Source of the DNA: PNAI01 sp964575715
GTDB lineage: Bacteria; Pseudomonadota; Alphaproteobacteria; Rhizobiales; Xanthobacteraceae
DNA: 16,029 nt
Direction of reading: 5' to 3'
Assembly (NCBI GenBank): GCA_964575715.1
Contig: CAZNSG010000342.1
Coordinates: 1-16,029, forward strand
Shown: positions 1-6,974 of the stretch, in pieces
Numbering within the stretch: the stretch's first letter is position 1
Layout of the letters: the number at the start of each line of letters is the position of its first letter
Position numbers and translations under genes: made by a program
Notes under the pieces: generated by a model
What the model saw: only the letters and a program-made list of their open reading frames with translations
Databases searched by the model: none
What the model was told of the DNA's origin: nothing

Positions 1-115
1 TCTTTTCAGCGTCTGCATACAACCCCGAACCTTGGCTGCTTCCACATCGAGGGTAAGCTAAGTCCTTGATCCAGAGTCAATTTCTATTGGCTTCTGAAAT
101 GTGTGAATCGTATAG

Positions 116-262
116 CCGCTTGCGGGGAGAGGTCGACCGCCAGAGCGAAGCGACGGCGGTCGGGTGAGGGGGCGTCTCCGCGATTTGAGCTTATCGAGTT
201 GCCCCCTCACCCGGCTCGCAGCTTGCGCTGCTCGCCACCCGCTCCCCGCAAGCGGGGAGAGG
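116..262. repeat. Composite palindromic intergenic repeat downstream of the amidohydrolase gene
   Basis: The stretch has nested inverted repeats. The outer arms CCGCTTGCGGGGAG (116-129) and CTCCCCGCAAGCGG (242-255) are perfect complements. Inside them, GGGTGAGGGGGC (about 162-173) pairs with GCCCCCTCACCC (about 201-212). Between the arms is an AGCGAAGCGA-type segment that recurs in the next gap (1569-1767). No convincing coding frame covers it. It resembles the mosaic palindromic repeats scattered between genes in Bradyrhizobium-type genomes. As a strong stem-loop it may also end transcription of the minus-strand gene that stops at 304. I see nothing recognisable in 1-115. Confidence 0.7.
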
Positions 263-303
263 GGAAGTAATGCGAGCTCGTACGGCTTACGGAGTCCGCA
301 GGT

Positions 304-1506
304 TTACGGAATCTTCTTCACCGGCTTTGTGTCGAGCCCGAACAACCGCGCCGCGTTGGCGCCGAGGATGTTGCGCTTGGACTTCTCGTTCAGGAACGGC
401 AGGTCGTAGATCGTGCTCGGTAGATCGAAGTCCCAGTGCGGATAGTCGGATGACCACACCAGCTGGGTCTCGGCATTGAGCATCTTGAAGGTCGCTTCCA
501 GCACCGACTTGTCGTCCGGCATCTCCATGGGCTGGGTGGAGTAATACATCTGCCGCATGTAGTGGCTCGGCTTCTCCTTGAGCGCGGGCGCATCCGAGGT
601 GCGCATCATGTAGGAATGATCGAGCCGCTGCATCAGCCCCGACGCCCAGGTCAGCCCGCTCTCGATCCACATGACCTTGAGCTTCGGGAAGCGCACCGGC
701 AGGCCGTTGATGACCCAGTTGGTCATGTGAATCATGTTGAACCAGATGAAGCCGAGCGCGTGTACCGAGATGAAGCGGTTGGTCATCTGCAATGCGCGAT
801 CGTCCCAAGAGTAGGCGGCGTGGAACGAGATCGGCTTGCCGATTTCTTCGAGCAGCGCGTAGGTTTTGACATAGGCGTTGTCGTGCACCGGCTTATAGCG
901 CGGCGACGTCACCATGAAACCGACCACGCCCTTCTTGTCGCCGAAGTCCTTTACCGTCTTGTAGGCGGCGTCCGGATCGTTGAACGGCAGATAGAGCATG
1001 GAGACGATGCGCGGCTCGGCCGCCAGGATGCGCTCGCACAGCCAGGCGTTATAGGCGCGGCACATGGCGGTCTCGACTTCCACCTGCGGGTGGAGCCCTA
1101 AAAACAGCATCGGCGTGGGAAACAGGCAGGTGTAGTCGACGCCCATGGCGTCCATCCAGTCGAGCGTGAGCACGATGTCGGAATGCCGGCCCGGCTTCGC
1201 TTTCTCCTTGCCGCGGAATTTCTGACGATGAATGCGGCCGCCGGTGTTTTGGTAGCCCACTTGCGTGTTGAGCATGCCGGTGCGGCGCGAGGCGCCTTCG
1301 ATGGCTTCGCGGCGGATCACCGGGCTTTCGATGTACTGGAACACGTCGGCGTAATGTTCGTTCTCGTAGTGATGGGAGTCCACATCGACGATCAGAAAAT
1401 CCTGATAGTTGCGCGCGCGCGCCTGTTCGCTGGCGTGCGCAAGATGCTTGGGCGTCGAATAGGTATCGAGATCGACCGGGCGAACGTCGTTGCGCGGCAT
1501 GTCCAT
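304..1506 (-). CDS. Amidohydrolase 2 family metal-dependent hydrolase/decarboxylase
   Basis: The 400-residue protein matches the amidohydrolase 2 (ACMSD-like) family of TIM-barrel enzymes, which hydrolyse or decarboxylate ring-derived acids with one divalent metal. The N-terminal metal motif D-x-D-x-H is visible as D41-V-D43-S-H45. A mid-protein histidine lies in SFHAAYSWDD and the late catalytic Asp in WSSDYPHWD. The substrate cannot be read from sequence. I chose the ATG at 1506 because AGGA lies 9 nt upstream. An in-frame TTG at 1527 would add seven residues, and ATG 1500 is another option. The product is probably cytoplasmic, since no signal peptide is visible. The gene follows a Rieske ferredoxin gene on the same strand, a combination that suggests aromatic-compound catabolism, but a 300-bp repeat separates them, so co-transcription is uncertain. 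Family assignment is firm; function is open. Confidence 0.9.
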   Translation of the reverse strand: MDMPRNDVRPVDLDTYSTPKHLAHASEQARARNYQDFLIVDVDSHHYENEHYADVFQYIESPVIRREAIEGASRRTGMLNTQVGYQNTGGRIHRQKFRGKEKAKPGRHSDIVLTLDWMDAMGVDYTCLFPTPMLFLGLHPQVEVETAMCRAYNAWLCERILAAEPRIVSMLYLPFNDPDAAYKTVKDFGDKKGVVGFMVTSPRYKPVHDNAYVKTYALLEEIGKPISFHAAYSWDDRALQMTNRFISVHALGFIWFNMIHMTNWVINGLPVRFPKLKVMWIESGLTWASGLMQRLDHSYMMRTSDAPALKEKPSHYMRQMYYSTQPMEMPDDKSVLEATFKMLNAETQLVWSSDYPHWDFDLPSTIYDLPFLNEKSKRNILGANAARLFGLDTKPVKKIP

Positions 1507-1568
1507 GACTGTTCTTCCTATAGCCAACTCTCGTGTGATGCACTCAGTGCGGGCCGCAAACCGCGCCC

Positions 1569-1767
1569 ACCCTCCCCTGGAGGGGGGAGGTCGCCTGCGG
1601 AGCGAAGCGAACGCAAGCGGGGTGGGGTGAACGATAGCGAAGTCACCCCACCCCGCCGCCTTCGCTCACTTCGTTCGCTCGGCCACAGCCGATGCTTCGC
1701 ATCGGCGTCGTTTTGCATAAAGAACGGCGGCCAAAGGCCGCCTATGCCTCCCCCTCCAGGGGAGGGT
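1569..1767. repeat. Composite palindromic intergenic repeat between Rieske and amidohydrolase genes
   Basis: The outer arms ACCCTCCCCTGGAGGGG (1569-1585) and CCCCTCCAGGGGAGGGT (1751-1767) are exact reverse complements. The inner arms GGGGTGGGGTGA (1619-1630) and TCACCCCACCCC (1643-1654) are also perfect. Between them are smaller palindromes, such as GATGCTTCGCATC near 1691 and GGCGGCC...GGCCGCC near 1726-1742. It fills most of the gap 1507-1819 and holds no credible gene. The architecture (outer arms, inner GGGTGA/TCACCC arms, AGCGAAGCGA spacer) matches the element at 116-262, so the two are probably relatives of one repeat family. Confidence 0.75.
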
Positions 1768-1819
1768 AACCATGCAAGCGTCTCGCACTGAGTCCATTTC
1801 ACCGAAACGCTCCCTTGGG

Positions 1820-2182
1820 TCAGGCGACAACGTAAATGTCTTCGCCGCGCTTGACCACTTCGAACTTGCGCAGCTTGAGCTTGCGGTCGCCGATGCATTC
1901 GCCGGTCCTGAGGTCGTATTCGTAGCCGTGCCACGGGCAGACAAAGTGCATCTCGTCGCCGTAGGTCTGGCCCTGGTAGGTGCGATCGGCGGCAAATACA
2001 TCGACCACGTTGTTGATCATCAGGCCTTCGCAGGCGGGCCCGCCCTGGTGCAGGCAGGTGTTGCTGTAGGCGTAATAGGCGCCGTCCTTGTGAAACACGC
2101 CGATCTCGCGCGGGCCTGCGCTGACGATGCGGCGGTCGCCCTCGGCCAGCCCCGCGGTCTTGGCGACGAACCATTCGGCCAT
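1820..2182 (-). CDS. Rieske-type [2Fe-2S] ferredoxin
   Basis: The 120-residue protein consists of one Rieske domain. The cluster-binding motifs are C43-L-H45 and C82-P-W-H85: two Cys and two His that bind one [2Fe-2S] cluster. The length fits a soluble electron-carrier ferredoxin like those serving ring-hydroxylating dioxygenases, or a NirD-like small subunit. A loop of about 36 residues between the two motifs is longer than in the commonest forms (about 17), which is mildly unusual. The ATG at 2182 is preferred because GGAG sits about 7 nt upstream. An in-frame start at 2254 would add a 24-residue extension outside the domain. The gene lies upstream of the amidohydrolase on the same strand. 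No reductase or oxygenase component is visible here, so its partner must be encoded elsewhere. Confidence 0.9.
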   Translation of the reverse strand: MAEWFVAKTAGLAEGDRRIVSAGPREIGVFHKDGAYYAYSNTCLHQGGPACEGLMINNVVDVFAADRTYQGQTYGDEMHFVCPWHGYEYDLRTGECIGDRKLKLRKFEVVKRGEDIYVVA

Positions 2183-2335
2183 GGCGTGCTCCGGCGATGG
2201 ATAGAACAACAAAATATCGAAGCCTGGCGGCGGCCGCAACAAGAGATCGTGCATATCAGGGGCGCGGTAAAGCGTAGTAGGCGATCATGCGCATGGGAAC
2301 GAAGGCGCAAGGAGTCGTGGTGGCGATCTGATCGG

Positions 2336-2496
2336 CCTCATGGTGAGGAGCGCAGCGAAGCTGCGCGTCTCGAACCATCGCAAGTCGGCTATAGCCGACT
2401 TGCGCACTAAATATTACCGATCTCGGGTAAACCCGAGATCGGTTGGCCGCCTCATCCTTCGAGACGCGGTCCTTCGGACCGCTCCTCAGGATGAGG
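2336..2496. repeat. Palindromic repeat module, copy 1 (double hairpin with outer arms)
   Basis: The outer arms CCTCATGGTGAGGAGC (2336-2351) and GCTCCTCAGGATGAGG (2481-2496) are near-complementary. Two strong hairpins lie inside. The first, 2380-2403, is a perfect 24-bp palindrome whose half is GCAAGTCGGCTA. The second, 2417-2442, has the arms CCGATCTCGGGT and ACCCGAGATCGG around AA. The same pair of hairpins in the same order and orientation recurs at 15834-15895, so this is a dispersed repeat. No gene is visible. It lies upstream of the Rieske gene's start, and 2183-2335 holds nothing else I can name. Confidence 0.85.
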
Positions 2497-2515
2497 CGGA
2501 TGGATGCTGCATATT

Positions 2516-2618
2516 AGAGCGCATTCCGATTAGGTTGAATCGGAAACGCGCTCTAGATTCCTTATTTGGTCGCATTTTCTGCGGAAAACCGGTGTCCACT
2601 TTTCCGGAAAATGCTCTA
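2516..2618. repeat. Two-hairpin Rhizobiales-type intergenic repeat after the ModA-like gene
   Basis: The first hairpin (2516-2554) pairs AGAGCGCATTCCGATT with AATCGGAAACGCGCTCT around a short loop. The second (2572-2614) pairs GCATTTTC and CGGAAAA with TTTTCCG and GAAAATGC around GGTGTCCAC. From memory, sequences of this type, with a GTGGACACCGG core and flanking GAGCGC palindromes, are frequent between genes in Bradyrhizobium, Rhodopseudomonas and Methylobacterium. It starts immediately after the stop of the minus-strand ModA-like gene, so it may serve as its transcription end. Confidence 0.7.
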
Positions 2619-2620
2619 AT

Positions 2621-3331
2621 TCACCCCGGCTGCATGCCCTTTGCTTTGATGACGGCGGTGGCGGCTGGTGAGGTCAGGAACTTCGCCAGCGCCTTGCCGG
2701 CTTCTGCATCCTTGGCATTGGTTGGTATCCCCGCCGCGAATATTGTGATGCTCTGCATTTCGCCGGGCACGGGGCCGACGATGTCGATGCCTGGCACCGC
2801 GATGAGCTCGGGCATCTGCTGCAAGCCGATCTCGGCCTCGCCGCGCAGCAGATAAAATCCGATCAACCCCGCCGGTCCGCCGGGGCCGAAGATGGTTTTC
2901 GGTTTGAGCGCCTGCGCAATGCCGAGCCGCTCAAACGCGCTCCACAGATGGATGCCACTGGCGCCGCCGCCCACCGGATTGCTCATGGCGATGGATTTTG
3001 CCGCGAGTAGCGCCTGCGCGAACGCCTCAACCGAAGAAATGTCCGGCCTGCGCGTGCCGGAGCGCACTGCGACGCCGATGGCGGAACGCGCGACATCTGT
3101 TCTGGTGCCGGCGAGCATTCGTCCCTGCTTGATGAGTTCGTCGATACCCGCGCCGGTCGCGATGGCGACATCGGCGGCTTCGCCCTCGGCTACGCGCTTG
3201 GCGATCTGCGTGGATGGCGCATAAGACGCCGCCAGCCTCTTGCCGCTGGCGTGCTCGATCTGCGGCGTGAGTTCGTCGATCGAGGTCTTGAGCGCGGTGG
3301 TGCTGAGCAGCGTGAGTTGGGCACTCTTCAT
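2621..3331 (-). CDS. ModA-like substrate-binding domain protein without signal peptide
   Basis: The 236-residue protein has the fold signature of the molybdate-type periplasmic binding proteins (PBP-like domain). It begins with a beta strand followed by LLSTTALKTSIDELTP, has the ASGKRL and VAEGEAADVAI segments typical of ModA-type lobes, and ends with the LTSPAATAVIKAKGMQPG helix. True ModA proteins carry an N-terminal export signal and sit with modB and modC. Here no signal peptide is visible from the preferred ATG, and no permease or ATPase is nearby, so it may act in the cytoplasm or be mis-started. The in-frame extension to 3493 is not signal-like. The ATG at 3331 has AGGA about 12 nt upstream. 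The ligand is unknown; an oxyanion or small organic acid is possible. Confidence 0.8.
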   Translation of the reverse strand: MKSAQLTLLSTTALKTSIDELTPQIEHASGKRLAASYAPSTQIAKRVAEGEAADVAIATGAGIDELIKQGRMLAGTRTDVARSAIGVAVRSGTRRPDISSVEAFAQALLAAKSIAMSNPVGGGASGIHLWSAFERLGIAQALKPKTIFGPGGPAGLIGFYLLRGEAEIGLQQMPELIAVPGIDIVGPVPGEMQSITIFAAGIPTNAKDAEAGKALAKFLTSPAATAVIKAKGMQPG

Positions 3332-3560
3332 TGCGGCGAACGTTCCTGGCCGGTGTGGGCAGGCAATATATAATGTGGCTGTCCGTGTAAGCCCAGCTTG
3401 GCCGGTGCCAAAAGACTTGTCCCCATCGAGTCCATTCACATTTTTGACAACCCCGCGATATGGGTTGCGCCAGGGGGCGGCGAGGTGAAACAATCCGCCA
3501 CTGCCAGGATTGTCTTGGCTGCCATTCGCTCTCGCCCCGCAGCGTCACCCGGAGATTTCG

Positions 3561-4808
3561 ATGTCGAACCTCGCAGCATCCCTCAAACCGCGGGATGCCG
3601 CCAAGCCCGATTTGAACGCGGGCAACCTCCGGGCGGGATGGGCGGAGTCGTTCCGTGCGGTGCGGGCGGAAACCGAGCAGCGGGCGGCGCCGCTCTCAAT
3701 CGAGGATCAGGTGGTGCAATCGATGCCGGACGCCAGTCCGACCAAATGGCATCGCGCGCACACGACATGGTTCTTCGAGCAGTTTCTGCTGGCGCCGAAT
3801 GTTCCCGGCTATTGCGCGTTCGACGAGCGCTTCTCCTTTCTGTTTAATTCCTATTACGTCGCCGCCGGGCCGCGCCACGCACGGCCGCGGCGCGGGCTGG
3901 TCACGCGGCCGGATGCCAAGGAAGTTTCGGCCTATCGCGCGCATGTCGATGCGGCCGTGGCACGGCTGTTCGATGGCGCGGATGACGCAACGCTGGAAAA
4001 AATCATTCCCGTCGTCGAGATCGGGCTCCATCACGAACAGCAGCATCAGGAACTGATGCTGACCGACATCCTGCACGCGTTTGCGCAAAATCCGGTGAAC
4101 CCCGCGTATGACCCGAATTGGCAGCCGCCGCGCGCGCGCGCGGGCAGCGGGGAATTCGCCGATCTGCCGCCGGGAATTCACGCCGTCGGCCATGATGGGA
4201 AAAGCTTCTGCTTCGACAACGAGCAGCCAGCGCACCGCGTGCTGATCGAGGGCGCGCGTATTGCGCGGCCGCTGGTGAGCAACCGCGAGTGGCTCGCATT
4301 CATGGCGGATGGCGGCTATGCGACGCCGTCGCTGTGGCTCTCCGACGGCTGGACGGCGGTGGAAGCCGAAGGCTGGACGGCGCCCGGCTATTGGCAAAAG
4401 CGCGACGGTGAATGGTGTTCGCTCACGCTCGCCGGACTTAAAGCCATCGATCCGGCGGCGCCGGTGTGCCATGTGAGCTACTACGAAGCCGACGCCTTCG
4501 CGCGCTGGGCCGGCAAGCAGCTGCCGAGCGAAGCCGAGTGGGAAGTTGCCGCGCGCATGGGTCTGCTCGCTGACGCGTTTGGCGTAGTCTGGCAATGGAC
4601 GCGCAGCGCCTATGCGCCCTATCCGGGCTATCGCGCGGCCGAAGGTGCGCTCGGCGAATACAACGGCAAATTCATGGTCAATCAGATGGTGTTGCGCGGC
4701 GCTTCGCTTGCGACCCCCGATGGCCATTCGCGCCCGAGCTATCGCAACTTCTTTTATCCGCCGGCGCGCTGGCAGTTTTCGGGCTTGCGGCTCGCGGATC
4801 AGGCGTGA
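3561..4808 (+). CDS. egtB: Ergothioneine biosynthesis protein EgtB (iron-dependent sulfoxide synthase)
   Basis: EgtB couples hercynine (trimethylhistidine) with a cysteine-type thiol and O2 to form the ergothioneine sulfoxide precursor. The 415-residue protein has an N-terminal DinB-like domain and a C-terminal FGE-sulfatase domain. Likely iron ligands are a histidine of KWHRAHTTW (H64 or H67) and the H158-x-x-x-H162 pair in LHHEQQH. The C-terminal half shows LPSEAEWEVAAR, GEYNGKFMVNQ and PSYRNFFYPPARWQFSG, all diagnostic of EgtB. The loop between EWEVAAR and VWQWT seems about 25 residues shorter than in EgtBs I recall, and the usual VWEWT is VWQWT. I start at ATG 3561 because GGAG lies 6 nt upstream; an in-frame start at 3510 is weaker. 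It is the first gene of an operon with egtD, 19 bp downstream. Confidence 0.95.
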   Translation: MSNLAASLKPRDAAKPDLNAGNLRAGWAESFRAVRAETEQRAAPLSIEDQVVQSMPDASPTKWHRAHTTWFFEQFLLAPNVPGYCAFDERFSFLFNSYYVAAGPRHARPRRGLVTRPDAKEVSAYRAHVDAAVARLFDGADDATLEKIIPVVEIGLHHEQQHQELMLTDILHAFAQNPVNPAYDPNWQPPRARAGSGEFADLPPGIHAVGHDGKSFCFDNEQPAHRVLIEGARIARPLVSNREWLAFMADGGYATPSLWLSDGWTAVEAEGWTAPGYWQKRDGEWCSLTLAGLKAIDPAAPVCHVSYYEADAFARWAGKQLPSEAEWEVAARMGLLADAFGVVWQWTRSAYAPYPGYRAAEGALGEYNGKFMVNQMVLRGASLATPDGHSRPSYRNFFYPPARWQFSGLRLADQA

Positions 4809-4827
4809 TTGCAACGAGGCCCTCGAC

Positions 4828-5832
4828 ATGAGACCGGCGGCGCTGGCAAAGTTAGGCTATTCAGCCGAACCCGAACGGCTGGAGCCGGGATCGTTTGCCG
4901 CCGATGTGGTGGCGGGACTGACCGGGATTCCAAAGCGGCTGCCGCCGAAATATTTTTACGACAGCGCCGGCTCCGACCTGTTCGAGCGCATCACCGCCTT
5001 GCCGGAATATTATCCGACGCGCTGCGAGCTGCGCATTCTGGAGGAACATGCCGCCGATATCGCCGCGCTGATCCCTACGGGTGCCGCGCTGGTGGAATTC
5101 GGCAGCGGTTCGAGCCGCAAGACGCGCACATTGCTCGATGCCGCGCGCATGCTTGCGGCCTATGTGCCGGTCGACATTTCGGCGGAATTTCTCGATGCGC
5201 AGTCGGGCAGCTTGTGCCGCGAATATCCCGAGATCGCCATGCTGCCGGTTGCCGCGGATTTCGGCGCCGCGTTCGATCTGCCCAAGGCCGTGACGGGCAT
5301 GCCGCGTGCGGGATTATTTCCGGGATCGACCATCGGCAATCTCGAGCCGCAGGACGCCCTAGCGTTCCTGCGTGGGGCCGGGAAAATCCTCGGTGCGGGC
5401 GCGGTGTTCGTGATCGGCGTCGATCTGATCAAGGATGAAGAAGTTCTGCACGAAGCGTACAATGATTCCGCAGGCGTCACCGCCAAGTTCAACCGCAACC
5501 TGCTGGTGCGTATCAACCGCGAGCTCGGCGCCACATTCGATCTGGCGGGCTTTGAGCATCATGCGTTTTACAATCGCGAGCATCGCCGCATCGAGATGCA
5601 TCTGGCCAGTCGCAAGCGTCAGCGGGTGCGCGTGTGCGGTGCCGACATCGAGTTCCGCGCCGGCGAAACCATTCACACCGAGAACAGCTACAAATATACC
5701 ATCGAATCATTTCAAGCGCTCGCGCTCGGCGCCGGCTGGTCGCCGCTCGCGGCTTGGACCGATGCCGACAATTATTTCGCGGTGCATGTTTTGAAGCTGC
5801 GGAGCGAGGCCGCTCGCGGCGCGCTGAAATAG
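4828..5832 (+). CDS. egtD: L-histidine N-alpha-methyltransferase EgtD
   Basis: EgtD uses three S-adenosylmethionine molecules to trimethylate L-histidine to hercynine, the substrate of EgtB. The 334-residue length is typical. The DUF2260-type fold is shown by LPPKYFYDSAGSDLFE near the N terminus, the SAM motif LVEFGSGSSRKT (88-99), VPVDISAEFL, the GLFPGSTIGNLEP motif, the AYNDSAGVTAKFNRNLL segment, and the ENSYKYT motif near the C terminus, which contributes to the histidine site. The ATG at 4828 follows GAGG by 8 nt and begins 19 bp after egtB's stop, which suggests co-transcription. The canonical actinobacterial egtA, egtC and egtE are not adjacent. That fits the minimal egtBD arrangement of many proteobacteria, where cysteine may be used directly and an unlinked lyase finishes the pathway. 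Confidence 0.95.
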   Translation: MRPAALAKLGYSAEPERLEPGSFAADVVAGLTGIPKRLPPKYFYDSAGSDLFERITALPEYYPTRCELRILEEHAADIAALIPTGAALVEFGSGSSRKTRTLLDAARMLAAYVPVDISAEFLDAQSGSLCREYPEIAMLPVAADFGAAFDLPKAVTGMPRAGLFPGSTIGNLEPQDALAFLRGAGKILGAGAVFVIGVDLIKDEEVLHEAYNDSAGVTAKFNRNLLVRINRELGATFDLAGFEHHAFYNREHRRIEMHLASRKRQRVRVCGADIEFRAGETIHTENSYKYTIESFQALALGAGWSPLAAWTDADNYFAVHVLKLRSEAARGALK

Positions 5833-5851
5833 TTAGGGTGCGAGCGCCGGC

Positions 5852-6760
5852 ATGCCGATCCGAGAAGCGGACCCGTGGCGGCTGCAGTATTTTGCCGGCG
5901 TCGCCTGCCCCGACGCGGTCGAGATTGCAACCGAGGACAGCGACGCCTGGACGTGGAATCCGCAGCATCGCTGGGTCTACGACAAGATCGCGATTGCGTT
6001 GAGCCAAGGCCTGCAGGCCGGCCCGCATGGCGTGACGCCGCCGTTCTTTCCGGTGTTCTCCAAGCCGATCGTAAATCTGCGCGGCATGGGCGTCGGCAGC
6101 CGAATCCTGCGGGACGAAGAGGAGTATCGCCGCCACTACGCGCCCGGCCACATGTGGATGACATTGTTGGAGGGAAAGCACGTGAGTTCCGACGTCGCGG
6201 TGGTGGAAGGCACGGCGCATTGGTGGCGCCACGTCACCGGTGTGCCCGCGGGCGAGGGCACGTTCGATTTCTGGACCGTGCATGCGGCGCCCGACGCCGC
6301 CATCGAGACGCGTTGCGGCGATTGGGTGCGGAAAAATCTCGCCGGCTACACCGGCATGCTCAATCTCGAGACCATCGATGGCACGATCATCGAAGCGCAT
6401 CTGCGCATCAGCGATCAATGGCCCGATCTCTACGGCGCGGGTTGGGTCGAGGCGCTGGTGCGGTTCTATCAGACGCGCCAATGGGATTTTGCTGACCGCA
6501 ACCGGCGCGATGGCTATAGCGTCGTGCTGTTCGGGCCAAAAGATCGGCGCTATCGCCATCCGCCGCGTGCATTGGTCGAAGAGATACTACGCATGCCGGA
6601 GATTTCGAGCGTGCAGATCACGTTCCACGAGGATCGTGCGCCGGAGTCACATGCCATGCCGCCGGGCGGTTTTCGCCTGGCCATCGTCAATGCTTGGGAT
6701 TTGCCGGCGGGCAAGGCGGCGCGGGAGAAGCTGCGGGCGTGGTTCCTGGATCGCGCGTGA
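5852..6760 (+). CDS. Conserved-looking protein of unknown function, possibly ATP-grasp-like, third gene of the egt operon
   Basis: I do not recognise a named family for this 302-residue protein. Codon use matches egtB and egtD, and the ATG lies 19 bp after egtD, so it is probably co-transcribed. No signal peptide or membrane segment is seen. Several segments recall the order of an ATP-grasp fold. VFSKPIVNLRGMGVGS (68-83) could be the lysine-bearing nucleotide-binding strand and loop, with K71. LLEGKHVSSDVAVVEG (105-120) resembles the middle ATP-grasp strands. YTGMLNLETIDGTIIEAHLR (166-185) resembles the metal-binding strands, with E173, E181, H183 and R185. The usual E-x-N-x-R is here E-A-H-L-R, so metal binding may differ or be lost. 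A ligase or accessory role in thiol-histidine metabolism is inference from position only. Confidence 0.8.
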   Translation: MPIREADPWRLQYFAGVACPDAVEIATEDSDAWTWNPQHRWVYDKIAIALSQGLQAGPHGVTPPFFPVFSKPIVNLRGMGVGSRILRDEEEYRRHYAPGHMWMTLLEGKHVSSDVAVVEGTAHWWRHVTGVPAGEGTFDFWTVHAAPDAAIETRCGDWVRKNLAGYTGMLNLETIDGTIIEAHLRISDQWPDLYGAGWVEALVRFYQTRQWDFADRNRRDGYSVVLFGPKDRRYRHPPRALVEEILRMPEISSVQITFHEDRAPESHAMPPGGFRLAIVNAWDLPAGKAAREKLRAWFLDRA

Positions 6761-6774
6761 TGACCTCGATTTAT

Positions 6775-6958
6775 CTACTTACGAACGAGTTCAGAAGTTT
6801 TACGTGGTTGCGCGCGATCTGCCTTGGGATCGATCGGCTTGAGCACCGCAATCACGCGCCCGCGTCGTGATATATCAAACTCTTCCCCGCGCTCTGCGCG
6901 CGCGACAAAACGAAAAATTTTTCCTGAGAATTGAAGCTTTGATTTCGGTCCGGCGCAT
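6775..6958 (-). pseudogene. Frameshifted Phd/YefM-type antitoxin remnant
   Basis: The minus strand reads from an ATG at 6958 as MRRTEIKASILRKNFSF. The antitoxin-like continuation VARAERGEEFDISRRGRVIA, then VLKPIDPKADRAQPRKTSEL and a TAG at 6775, is in another frame. The ARAERGEEF-I-RRGR-IAVLKP pattern is typical of Phd/YefM (prevent-host-death) antitoxins, which bind operator DNA and neutralise a toxin. The span is 184 nt, one more than a multiple of three, and the switch falls at TTTTCGTTTTG, a slip-prone T tract. The second frame has no ATG of its own. No toxin gene follows. The gene starts 16 bp after the HsdR-N gene on the same strand. A sequencing error would restore an intact gene of about 60 codons. 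Confidence 0.6.
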
Positions 6959-6974
6959 GTATATGGACGTAGGT

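Noticed and set aside
2380..2442. Paired hairpins as a CRISPR-like or riboswitch structure
   Set aside because: The two hairpins differ from each other, there are no regularly spaced spacers, and the same unit recurs elsewhere as a dispersed repeat.
3444..3449. TTGACA as -35 of an egtB promoter
   Set aside because: No acceptable -10 is found 16-18 nt downstream; the only AT-rich hexamer is too close.
3696..4829. A 377-codon frame antisense to egtB
   Set aside because: It is the opposite-strand shadow of a certain gene, rich in Arg/His/Ala with no recognisable motif.
5513..6559. A 348-codon frame antisense to egtD and the third operon gene
   Set aside because: It runs across the junction of two real genes, is very rich in Arg/His, and has no domain signal.
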